64,000 bases of DNA, taken from Nemertoderma westbladi. Taxonomy: Eukaryota; Xenacoelomorpha; Nemertodermatida; Nemertodermatidae. Position 1 is the stretch's first letter; each line of letters begins with the position of its first letter. The notes below the pieces were generated by a model. It did not search any database. It was not told the DNA's origin and worked only from the letters and a program-made list of their open reading frames with translations. Shown here piece after piece: positions 44,401 to 54,963 of the stretch. The DNA lies in contig JAUCBJ010007215.1 in NCBI GenBank assembly GCA_032718475.1, positions 1 through 64,000 on the forward strand. The letters are read 5' to 3'. Position numbers and translations under genes: made by a program.

Positions 44401-45350
44401 TGCAGAATAAGTCATATAGTGGGGGTAGGTGTTGGTCCCAAGTCTTAATAGTATTAACTTGTGCTTCAAATTATCATTTTATAAATTTTAACATCTGTTT
44501 AGTCTTGTTGCTATGGTGACTGGAATTTCTAATTAACCTCGAACGGCTTGGATATGAACCTTATAGTTGAGTTGAGAAACCCCAAGTTTATATCTATTGC
44601 GGTTTTTCTACAAATAGAGTTATGAATATAGACTTGAATGATATAGAGTTTAATAAACTCCAGTTACCACGGTAACTAGATATTTCTGGAATGATTTGAG
44701 TTTCACTAAAAGTTCCAACTAGTGGTCCAGATAACACATACCCAGTTTTGTAAAATTTTATCGTGAAGTCTATGTCCAAATGAATAAGTTTTGAATAAAA
44801 ACATCTGTTTTCAGCGGTTGTCATGGTAACTGAAAAATAGAACAATGTAATTCGGATGCAGAATAAGTTATATAGTGGGGGTAGGGGTTGGCCCCAAGTC
44901 ATAACACCTTGCCCTTAGGCCTCAAATTAACATTTTATAAATTTTAACTTCTGTTTATCCCGGTTGCCAAGGTAACTGGATTTTCTATTTAGCTTCAATC
45001 GGATCTGCTATGGACCTTATAGTTGTGTTGCGAAACCCCAAGTTTATATCTATTATAGTTTTCCTACAAATAGAGTTATAAATATTGACTTGAAATACAT
45101 AGACTTTTTTTGAAGTCCGTTGCCATGGAAACCAGATTTTTCCTGCATATGAGACCCGGCCCAAAAGATGCGCCTCGTCGAGTAGTATATACATGCAAAA
45201 TTTCAGGGTACTTTTAAAGGCTAGTTTTTTCACCGGTCAAAAAAAACCAAATCTGCCTCACACAAGTAAAATAGCCCACTATGAATAGACCATCTCAGCT
45301 AAGGAAAATCTTTCTTAGCGAAAGTAGTTGATTTTCCTTAGCTTCGTGGA
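41485..45350 (-). mobile_element. Composite insert: three Helitron-like copies E3, E4, E5
   Basis: E3 is 41485-42760, a 55-bp spacer 42761-42815, E4 42816-44082 and E5 44083-45350, each about 1.27 kb with both ends. The whole lies between A 41484 and T 45351 of host copy H. E4 and E5 are joined head to tail with no base between them (GTGGA|CAAGAAAGG), and E5 ends CTTG instead of CTAG. No target bases separate the copies, so they most likely arrived as one unit. Confidence 0.88.
42761..42815. repeat. 55-bp spacer, exact inverted copy of 40548-40602
   Basis: All 55 bases of the spacer between Helitron copies E3 and E4 are the reverse complement of unique, non-Helitron sequence at 40548-40602. 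Read on the Helitron strand, the spacer follows the CTAG end of E4 and starts with T, as a genomic flank would. Confidence 0.93.
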
Positions 45351-45407
45351 TCAAAATGCATCTGTTTGCAGTGGTTGTCATGGAAACTGAAAAATAGAAC
45401 AATGTAA

Positions 45408-47751
45408 CGAGAAAGGCATTTCCTAAAGGAAATGCAACCACGAAGCTAAGGAAAATTAAACAAACGGCCACACTTTGGTTCGTTGCTTTAGCCTCGTTTA
45501 GTAGCAATTGTCAATAATTAACTTCTATTCCCATGGAAACTAGAGTTCTCTGGAACTGTTGCTTTAACCTTTGAAAAAAAATTCAGTACAGATTGTGGTT
45601 CAGATAACACATATACTGAGTTTCAGAAAATATTGTAGTTTATGTCCAAATTACCGATTGTCTATCAAAATGCATCTGTTTGCAGTGGTTCTCCTGGAAA
45701 CTGAAAAATAGAACAATGTAATTCGGATGCAGAATAAGTCACATAGTGGGGGTAGGGGTTAGTCCCAAGTCATAATACTATTAACTTGTGCTTCAAATTA
45801 TCATTTTATAAATTTTAACATCTGTTTAGACTTGTTGCTATGGTAACTGTATTTTCTAATTAACCTCAAACGGCTTGGATATGGATCTTATAGATGAGTT
45901 GCAAAACCCCAAGTTTATATATATTACAGTTTTTCTACAAATAGAGTTATCAATATAGATTTGAATGATATAGAGTTTAATAAACTACAGTTACCATGGT
46001 AACTAAATTTCTGGAATAATTTAAGTTTCACTAAAAGTTCCAACTAGTGGTCCAGATAACACATACCCAGTTTTGTAAAATTTTATCGTGAAGTCTATGT
46101 CCAAATGAATAAGTTTTGAATAAAAACATCTGTTTTCAGCGGTTGTCATGGTAACTGAAAAATAGAACAATGTAATTCGGATGCAGAATAAGTTATATAG
46201 TGGGGGTAGGGGTTGGTCCCAAGTCATAACACCTTGCCCTTAGGCCTCAAATTAACATTTTATAAATTTTAACATCTGTTTATCCCGGTTGCCAAGGTAA
46301 CTGGATTTTCTATTTAGCCTCAATCGGATCTGCTATGGACCTTATAGTTGTGTTGCGAAACCCCAAGTTTATATCTATTATAGTTTTCCTACAAATAGAG
46401 TTCTAAATATTGACTTGAAATACATAGACTTTTTTTGAAGTCCGTTGCCATGGAAACCAGATTTTTCCTGGATATGAGACCCGGCCCAAAAGATGCGCCT
46501 CGTCGAGTAGTATATACATGCAAAATTTCAGGGTACTTTTAAAGGCTAGTTTTTTCACCTATCAAAAAACCCCAAATCTGCCTCATACAAGTAAAATAGC
46601 CCACTATGAATAGACCATCTCAGCTAAGGAAAATCTTTCTTAGCGAAAGTAGTTGATTTTCCTTAGCTTCGTGGATATACCGAATTTCAGAAAATATTGT
46701 AGTTTATGTCCAAATTACAAATTACCGATTTTCTATGAAAATGCATCGGTTTGTTTGCAGTGGTTGTCAGGGAAACTGAAAAATAGAACAATGTAATTCG
46801 GATGCAGAATAAGTCATATAGTGGGGGTAGGTGTTGGTCCCAAGTCATAATACTATTAACTTGTGCTTCAAATTATCATTTTATAAATTTTAACATCTGT
46901 ATAGTCTTGTTGCTATGGTAGCTGGATTTTCAAATTAACCTCGAACGGTTTGTATATGGACCTTATAGATGAGTTGCAAAACCCCAAGTTTATATATATT
47001 ACAGTTTTGCTACAAATAGAGTTATCAATATAGATTTGAATGATATAGAGTTTAATAAACTACAGTTACCATGGTAACTAAATTTCTGGAATAATTTAAG
47101 TTTCACTAAAAGTTCCAACTAGTGGTCCAGATAACACATTCCCAGTTTTGTAAAATTTTATCGTGAAGTCTATGTCCAAATGAATAAGTTTTGAATAAAA
47201 ACATATGTTTTCAGCGGTTGTCATGGTAACTGAAAAATAGAACAATGTAATTCGGATGCAGAATAAGTTATATAGGGGGGGGTAGGGGTTGGTCCCAAGT
47301 CATAACACCTTGCCCTTAGGCTTCAAATTAACATTTTATAAATTTTAACATCTGTTTATCCCGGTTGCCAAGGTAACTGGATTTTCTATTTAGCCTCAAT
47401 CGGATCTGCTATGGACCTTATAGTTGTGTTGCGAAACCCCAAGTTTATATCTATTATAGTTTTCCTACAAATAGAGTTATAAATATTGACTTGAAATACA
47501 TAGACTTTTTTTGAAGTCCGTTGCCATGGAAACCAGATTTTTCCTGGATATGAGACCCGGCCCAAAAGATGCGCCTCGTCGAGTAGTATATACATGCAAA
47601 ATTTCAGGGTACTTTTAAAGGCTAGTTTTTTCGCCTATCAAAAAACCCCAAATCTGCCTCACACAAGTAAAATAGCCCACTATGAATAGACCATCTCAGC
47701 TAAGGAAAATCTTTCTTAGCGAAAGTAGTTGATTTTCCTTAGCTTCGTGGA
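45408..47751 (-). mobile_element. Helitron-like copy E6a plus a right-hand partial copy
   Basis: E6a (45408-46675) is complete, with a CTCG-type 3' end (CGAG on the plus strand). It is followed by 46676-47751, which starts in mid-element (TATACCGAATTTCAG) and runs to a normal 5' end. The outer junctions are perfect A|T in host H. The simplest history is an insert into an insert followed by deletion between the two identical 3' ends. Confidence 0.82.
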
Positions 47752-47870
47752 TTCGGATGCAGAATAAGTCATATAGTGGGGGTAGGTCTTGGTCACAAGT
47801 CATAATACTATTAACTTGTGTTTCAAATTATCATTTTAGAAATTTTAACATCTGTTTAGTCTTGTTGCTA

Positions 47871-49138
47871 CTAGAAAGGCATTTCCTAAAGGAAATGCAA
47901 CCACGAAGCTAAGGAAAATTAAACAAAGGGCCACAATTTGGTTTGTTGCTTAGCCTAGTTTAGTAGCATTTGCCAATAAATAACTTCTATTCCCATGGAA
48001 ACTAGAATTCTCTGGAACTGTTGGTTTTACCTTTGAAAAAAGATTCAGTCCATATTGTGGTTCAGATAACACATACCAAGTTTCAGAAAATATTGTAGTT
48101 TATGTCCAACTACCGATTTTCTATCATAATGCATCTGTTTGCAGTGGTTGTCATGGAAACTGAAAAATAGAACAATGTAATTCGGATGCAGAATAAGTCA
48201 TATAATGGGGGTAGGTCTTGGTCCCAAGTCATAATACTATTAACTTGTGTTTCAAATTATCATTTTAGAAATTTTAACATCTGTTTAGTCTTGTTGCTAT
48301 GGTAATTGGATTGTGTAATTAACCTCGAATGGATTGTATATGGACCTTACAGATGAGTTGCAAAACCCCAAATTTATATTTATTACATTATTTTGCTACA
48401 AATAGAGTATTGAATTTAGACTTGAATGATATAGACTTTAATAAACTCCAGTTACCATGGTAACAAGATATTTCTGGAATGTTTTGAGTTTCACTAAAAG
48501 TTCAAACTAGTGGTCCAGATAACACATATCCAGTTTCGTAAAATTTTATCGCGAAGTCTATGTCCAAATGAGTTATTTTTGTATAAAAACATCTGTTTTC
48601 AGCGGTTGTCATGGTAACTGCAAAATTAAACAATGAAATTCGGACGCAGAATAAGTCATATAGTGGGGGTAGGGGTTGGTCCCAAGACATAACACCTTCT
48701 CCTTAGGCTTCAAATTAACATTTTGTAAATTTTAACATCTGTCTAGCCCGGTTGCCAAGGCAACTGGATTTTCTATTGAACCTCAATCGGCTCTGCCATG
48801 GACCTTATAGTTGAGTTGAGAAACCCCAAGTTTATATGTATTATAGTTTTCCTACAAATAGAGTTATAAATATTGACTTGAAATACATAGACTTTTTTCT
48901 AAGTCCGTTGCCATGGAAACCAGATTTTTCCTGAATATGAGACCCATCCCACACGACGCGCCTCGATGAGTAGTACATACATGCAAAATTTCAGGGTACT
49001 TTTAAAGGCTAGTTTTTTCCCCGGTCAAAAAACACTAAATCTGCCCCACACAAGTAAAAGGGCCCACTATGAATACACCATCTCAGCTAAGGAAAATCTT
49101 TCTTAGCGAAAGTAGTTGATTTTCCTTAGCTTCGTGGA
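47871..49138 (-). mobile_element. Helitron-like copy E7
   Basis: 1268 bp, both ends intact, CTAG-type 3' end. Its target A 47870 and T 49139 rejoin host H inside the phrase GTTGCTATGGTAA. Confidence 0.9.
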
Positions 49139-49177
49139 TGGTAATTGGATTGTGTAATTAACCTCGAATGGATTGTA

Positions 49178-50122
49178 CGAGAAAGGCATTTCCTAAAGGA
49201 AATGCAACCACGAAGCTAAGGAAAATTAAACAAACGGCCACACTTTGGTTCGTTGCTTGCTTAGCCTCGTTTAGTAGCAATTGTCAATAATTAACTTCTA
49301 TTCCCATGGAAACTAGAGTTCGCTGGAACTGTTGCTTTAACCTTTGAAAAAAAATTCAGTACAGATTGTGGTTCAGATAACACATGTACTGAGTTTTAGA
49401 AAATATTGTAGTTTATGTCCAAATTACCGATTTTCTATCAAAATGCATCTGTTTGTAGTGGTTGTCATGGAAACTGAAAAATAGAACAATGTAATTCGGA
49501 TGCAGAATAAGTCATATAGTGGGGGTAGGTGTTGGTCCCAAGTCATAATACTATTAACTTGTGCTTCAAATTATCATTTTATAAATTTTAATATCTGTTT
49601 AGTCTTGTTGCTATGGTGACTGGAATTTCTAATTAACCTCGAACGGCTTGGATATGAACCTTATAGTTGAGTTGAGAAATTCAGGCTTAGGCTTCAAATT
49701 AACATTTTATAAATTTTAACATCTGTTTATCCCGGTTGCCAAGGTAACTGGATTTTCTATTTAGCCTCAATCGGATCTGCTATGGACCTTATAGTTGTGT
49801 TGCGAAACCCCAAGTTTATATCTATTATAGTTTTCCTACAAATAGAGTTATAAATATTGACTTGAAATACATAGACTTTTTTTGAAGTCCGTTGCCATGG
49901 AAACCAGATTTTTCCTGGATATGAGACCCGGCCCAAAAGATGCGCCTCGTCGAGTAGTATATACATGCAAAATTTCAGGGTACTTTTAAAGGCTAGTTTT
50001 TTCGCCTATCAAAAAACCCCAAATCTGCCTCACACAAGTAAAATAGCCCACTATGAATAGACCATCTCAGCTAAGGAAAATCTTTCTTAGCGAAAGTAGT
50101 TGATTTTCCTTAGCTTCGTGGA
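49178..50122 (-). mobile_element. Helitron-like copy E8, internally deleted
   Basis: 945 bp. Both ends are present, with a CTCG-type 3' end. About 320 bp of interior are missing at about 49678. It is flanked by A 49177 and T 50123, rejoining host H. Confidence 0.9.
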
Positions 50123-50215
50123 TATGGACCTTACAGGTGAGTTGCAAAACCCCAAATTTATATTTATTACATTATTTTGCTACATATAGAGTATTGAATT
50201 TAGACTTGAATGATA

Positions 50216-52735
50216 CGAGAAAGGCATTTCCTAAAGGAAATGCAACCACGAAGCTAAGGAAAATTAAACAAACGGCCACACTTTGGTTCGTTGCTTAGCC
50301 TCGCTTAGTAGCAATTGTCAATAATTAACTTCTATTCCCATGGAAACTAGAGTTCTCTGGAACTGTTGCTTTAACCTTTGAAAAAAAATTCAGTACAGAT
50401 TGTGGTTCAGATAACACATATACTGAGTTTCAGAAAATACTAGAAAGGCATTTCCTAAAGGAAATGCAACCACGAAGCTAAGGAAAATTAAACACTCTTT
50501 GACTCATCAGTTCATTGATTTACCGAGTTAAAAGAACTCCCGGTATTGCCAAGGTAACTGGACTTTTCTAGAAATGCTGAGTTTTACATTACGATCTAGT
50601 TTGTGGTTCCAGGTGACACATCGACTTTAAGGAAGCTTCATTGAGTAGTTTATGTGCAAAATTAATTATTAATTTGTTAAAAAGTCTGTTTGCAGTGGTT
50701 GTCAAGGTAACTGGCAAATAGAAAAACGTAGATTGGATGCAGAATAAGTGATATTATGGTGGTAGGGGTTGGTCCCAAGTCATAATGCCTTTAACTTGTG
50801 TTTCTAATTATAATTTTTTAAATTATAACATCTGTTTAGCCTGGTTACCAAGGTAACTGGATTTTCTAATTAACCACAATTGGCTCCTCTAAGGACCTTC
50901 CTTATAGTTGAGTTGGGAAACCCAATATTTATATCTAATACAGTTTTCCTACAAACAAGAGTTAACAATATAGACTTGAATGATATTGACTTTAATAAGT
51001 TCCAGTTACCATGGTAACTAGATATTTCTGGACTGTTTTGAGTTTCACTAAAAGTTCCAACTAGTGGTCCAGATAACACATACCCAGTTTTGTAAAATTT
51101 TATCGTGAAGTCTATGTCCAAATGAGTAATTGTTGTATAAAAACATCTGTTTTCAGCGGTTGTCATGGTAACTGCAAAATAGAACAATCAAATTCGGACG
51201 CAGAATAAGTTATATAGTGGGGGTAGGGATTGGTCCCAAGTCATCACACCTTAACCTTAGGCTTCAAATTAACATTTTAAAAATTTTAACATCTGTTTAG
51301 CCCGGTTGCCTAGGTAACTGGATTTTCTATTTAACCTCAATCGGCTCTGCTATGGACCTTATAGTTGTGTTGAGAAACCCCAAGTTTACATGTATTATAG
51401 TTTTCCTACAAATAGAGTTACAAATATTGACTTGAAATACATAGACTTTTTTCTAAGTCCGTTGCCATGGAAACCAGATTTTTCCTGGATATGAGACCCA
51501 TCCCACACGACGCGCCTTGATGAGTTGTATATACATGCAAAATTTCAGGATACTTTTAAAGGCTAGATTTTTCTGGAGTCAAAAAACACTAAATCTGCCC
51601 CATACAAGTAAAACAGCCCACTATGAATAGACCATCTCAGCTAAGGAAAATCTTTCTTAGCGAAAGTAGTTGATTTTCCTTAGCTTCGTGGATTGTAGTT
51701 TATGTCCAGATTACCGATTTTCTATCAAATTGCATCTGTTTGCAGTGGTTGTCATGGAAACTGAAAAATAGAACAATGTAATTCGGATGCAGAATAAGTC
51801 ATATTGTGGGGGTAGGGGTTAGTCCCAAGTCATAATACTATTAACTTGTGCTTCAAATTATCATTTTATAAATTTTAACATCTGTTTAGACTTGTTGCTA
51901 TGGTAACTGTATTTTCTAATTAACCTCAAACGGCTTGGATATGGATCTTATAGATGAGTTGCAAAACCCCAAGTTTATATATATTACAGTTTTGCTACAA
52001 ATAGAGTTATCAATATAGATTTGAATGATATAGAGTTTAATAAACTACAGTTACCATGGTAACTAAATTTCTGGAATAATTTAAGTTTCACTAAAAGTTC
52101 CAACTCGTGGTCCAGATAACACATACCCAGTTTTGTAAAATTTTATCGTGAAGTCTATGTCCAAATGAATAAGTATTGAATAAAAACATCTGTTTTCAGC
52201 GGTTGTCATGGTAACTGAAAAATAGAACAATGTAATTCGGATGCAGAATAAGTTATATAGTGGGGGTAGGGGTTGGTCCCAAGTCATAACACCTTAACCT
52301 TAGGCTTCAAATTAACATTTTATAAATTTTAACATCTGTCTAGCCCGGTTGCCAAGGTAACTGGATTTTCTATTTAACCTCAATCGGCTCTGCTATGGAC
52401 CTTATAGTTGTGTTGAGAAACCCCAAGTTTATATCTATTATAGTTTTCCTACAAATAGAGTTTTAAATATTGACTTGAAATACATAGACTTTTTTCTAAG
52501 TCCGTTGCCATGGAAACCAGATTTTTCCTGGATATGAGACCCAGCCCAAAAGATGCGCCTCGACGAGTAGTATATACATGCAAAATTTCAGGGTACTTTT
52601 AAAGGCTAGTTTTTTCACCTATCAAAAAAAACCAAATCTGCCTCACACAAGTAAAATAGCCCACTATGAATAGACCATCTCAGCTAAGGAAAATCTTTCT
52701 TAGCGAAAGTAGTTGATTTTCCTTAGCTTCGTGGA
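50216..52735 (-). mobile_element. Helitron-like copy E9, carrying E10
   Basis: A full copy (1267 bp net) with a CTCG-type 3' end in host H (A 50215, T 52736). It is itself split by E10 after 50439, so at this point the nest is three deep. Confidence 0.9.
50440..51692 (-). mobile_element. Helitron-like copy E10, diverged subfamily
   Basis: 1253 bp within E9 (A 50439, T 51693). The ends are standard, but about 150 bp after the 3' terminus (50490-50690) differ from the other copies (CTCTTTGACTCATCAG...), marking a second subfamily still using the same ends. Confidence 0.88.
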
Positions 52736-52785
52736 TAGACTTTAATAAACTCCAGTTACCATGGTAACAAGATATTTCTGGAATA

Positions 52786-54054
52786 CTAGAAAGGCATTTC
52801 CTAAAGGAAATGCAACCACGAAGCTAAGGAAAATTAAACAAACGGCCACACTTTGGTTCGTTGCTTAGCCTCGTTTAGTAGCATTTGCCAATAATTAACT
52901 TATATTCCCATGGAAACTAGAGTTCTCTGGAACTGTTGGTTTTACCTTTGAAAAAAGATTCAGTAAAGATTGTGGTTCAGACAACACATACCAAGTTTCA
53001 GAAAATATTGTAGTTTATGTCCAAATTACCGATTTTCTATTAAAATGCAACTGTTTGCAGTGGTTGTCATGGAAACTGAAAAATAGAACAATGTAATTCG
53101 GATGCAGTCATATAATGGGGGTAGGTCTTGGTCCCAAGTCATAATACTATTAACTTGTGCTTCAATAATTATAATTTTATAAATTTTAACATCTGTTTAG
53201 TCTTGTTACTATGGTAACTGGATTGTGTAATTAACGTGGAACGGCTTGTATATGGATGGACCTTATAGATGTGTTGCAAAACCCCAAATTTATATATATT
53301 ACATTATTTTGCTACAAATAGAGTATTGAATTTAGACTTGAATGATATAGACTTTAATAAACTCCAGTCACCATGGTAACTAGATATTTCTGGAATGTTT
53401 TCAGTTTCACCAAAAGTCCCAACTAGTGGTCCAGATAACACATACCCAGTTTCATAAAATTTTATCATGAAGTCTATGTCCAAATGAGTAATTTTTGCAT
53501 AAAAACATCTGTTTTCAGCGGTTGTCATGGTAACTGCAAAATAGAACAATCAAATTCGGACGCAGAATAATTTATATAGTGGGGGTAGGGGTTGGTCCCA
53601 AGTAATAACACCTTAACCTTAGGCTTCAAATTAACATTTTATAAATTTTAACATCTGTTTAGCCTGGTTGCCAAGGTAACTGGATTTTCTATTTAACTTC
53701 AATCGGCTCTGCTATGGACCTTATAGTTGAGTTGAGAAACCCCAAGTTTATATCTATTATAGTTTTCCTACAAATAGAGTTATAAATATTGACTTGAAAT
53801 ACATAGACTTTTTTTGAAGTCCGTTGCCATGGAAACCAGATTTTTCCTGGATATGAGACCCGGCCCAAAAGATGCGCCTCGTCGAGTAGTATATACATGC
53901 AAAATTTCAGGGTACTTTTAAAGGCTAGTTTTTTCACCTATCAAAAAAAACCAAATCTGCCTCACACAAGTAAAATAGCCCACTATGAATAGACTATCTC
54001 AGCTAAGGAAAATCTTTCTTAGCGAAAGTAGTTGATTTTCCTTAGCTTCGTGGA
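52786..54054 (-). mobile_element. Helitron-like copy E11
   Basis: 1269 bp with both ends intact, CTAG-type 3' end. Target A 52785, T 54055 in host H. Confidence 0.9.
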
Positions 54055-54705
54055 TTTTCAGTTTCACTAAAAGTTCCAACTAGTGTTCCAGGTAACACAT
54101 TCCCAGTTTCGTAAAATTTTATCGCGAAGTCTATGTCCAAATGAGTAATTTTTGTATAAAAACATCTGTTTTCAGCGGTTGTCATGGTAACTGCAAAATA
54201 GAACAATGAAATTCGGATGCAGAATAAGTTATATAGTGGGGGTAGGGGTTGGTCCCAAGACATAACACCTTAACCTTAGGCTTCAAATTAACATTTTATA
54301 AATTTTAACATCTGTTTAGCCCGGTTGCCAAGGTAACTGGATTTTCTATTTAACCTCAATCGGCTCAGCTATGGACCTTATAGTGGTGTTGAGAAACCCC
54401 AAGTTTATATCTATTATAGTTTTCCTACAAATGGAGTTATAAATATTGACTTGAAATACATGGGCTTTTTTCTAAGTCCGTTGCCATGGAAACCAGATTG
54501 TTCCTGGATATGAGACCCAGCCCAAAAGATGCGCGAGTAGTATATACATGCAAAATTTCAGGGTACTTTCAAAGGCTAGTTTTTTCCGGAATCAAAAAAC
54601 CCCAAATCTGCCCCATACAAGTAAAATAGCCCTCTATGAATACACCATCTCAGCTAAGGAAAATCTTTCTTAGCGAAAGTAGTTGATTTTCCTTAGCTTC
54701 GTGGA

Positions 54706-54846
54706 CTAGAAAGGCATTTCCTAAAGGAAATGCAACCACGAAGCTAAGGAAAATTAAACAAACCGCCACACTTTGGTTCGTTGCTTAGCCTAGTTTAGTA
54801 GCATTTGCCAATAATTAACTAGAAAGGCATTTCCTTAAGGAAATGC
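54706..54846 (-). mobile_element. Helitron-like 3'-end fragments E12 and E13
   Basis: E12 (54706-54818) abuts the 5' end of host H directly, another head-to-tail junction, and is cut after about 113 bp. E13 (54819-54846) is only the 28-bp 3' terminus with a perfected hairpin (GCATTTCCTTAAGGAAATGC). Both are preceded by A. Confidence 0.82.
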
Positions 54847-54848
54847 AA

Positions 54849-54963
54849 AAGTCATGGGCTGTCCACCATGCTTATTCACTCCATGAGGCAGCCAAAGTAC
54901 AAGATTATGCACTGGCTGGTCCTCACGGCGAAAGCAATGTCCTGCAAAGCGGAGGCGATTTTG
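54849..54963 (-). mobile_element. LINE-A fragment
   Basis: About 115 bp matching, in inverse orientation, LINE-A at about 35507-35617. It begins immediately beside the E13 Helitron 3' terminus, so it is either the old flank of that copy or was joined to it later. Confidence 0.8.

Larger units (their letters stand above)
41318..54705 (-). mobile_element. Helitron-like host copy H, split by five independent insertion sites and more
   Basis: Segments 41318-41484, 45351-45407, 47752-47870, 49139-49177, 50123-50215, 52736-52785 and 54055-54705 read, in this order, as one Helitron-like copy of about 1.2 kb when the intervening inserts are removed. Each junction is A|T and restores the family sequence with no added or lost base. 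The 5' end (GTGGA at 54701-54705) is intact; the 3' end is missing at 41318. Confidence 0.88.

Noticed and set aside
42395-54263. Recurring 60-105-codon minus-strand ORFs (MYILL..., MTWDQPLPPLY..., MFYFAVTMTT...)
   Set aside because: They are the same frames recurring in each Helitron copy. They carry no domain and vary freely in length, so they are not genes.
36082-54705. Ordinary tandem satellite or cut-and-paste MITE array with CCACGAAGC inverted repeats
   Set aside because: The inverted repeats are subterminal, junctions are A|T without duplication, and copies are nested inside each other, which fits a Helitron-like mechanism instead.
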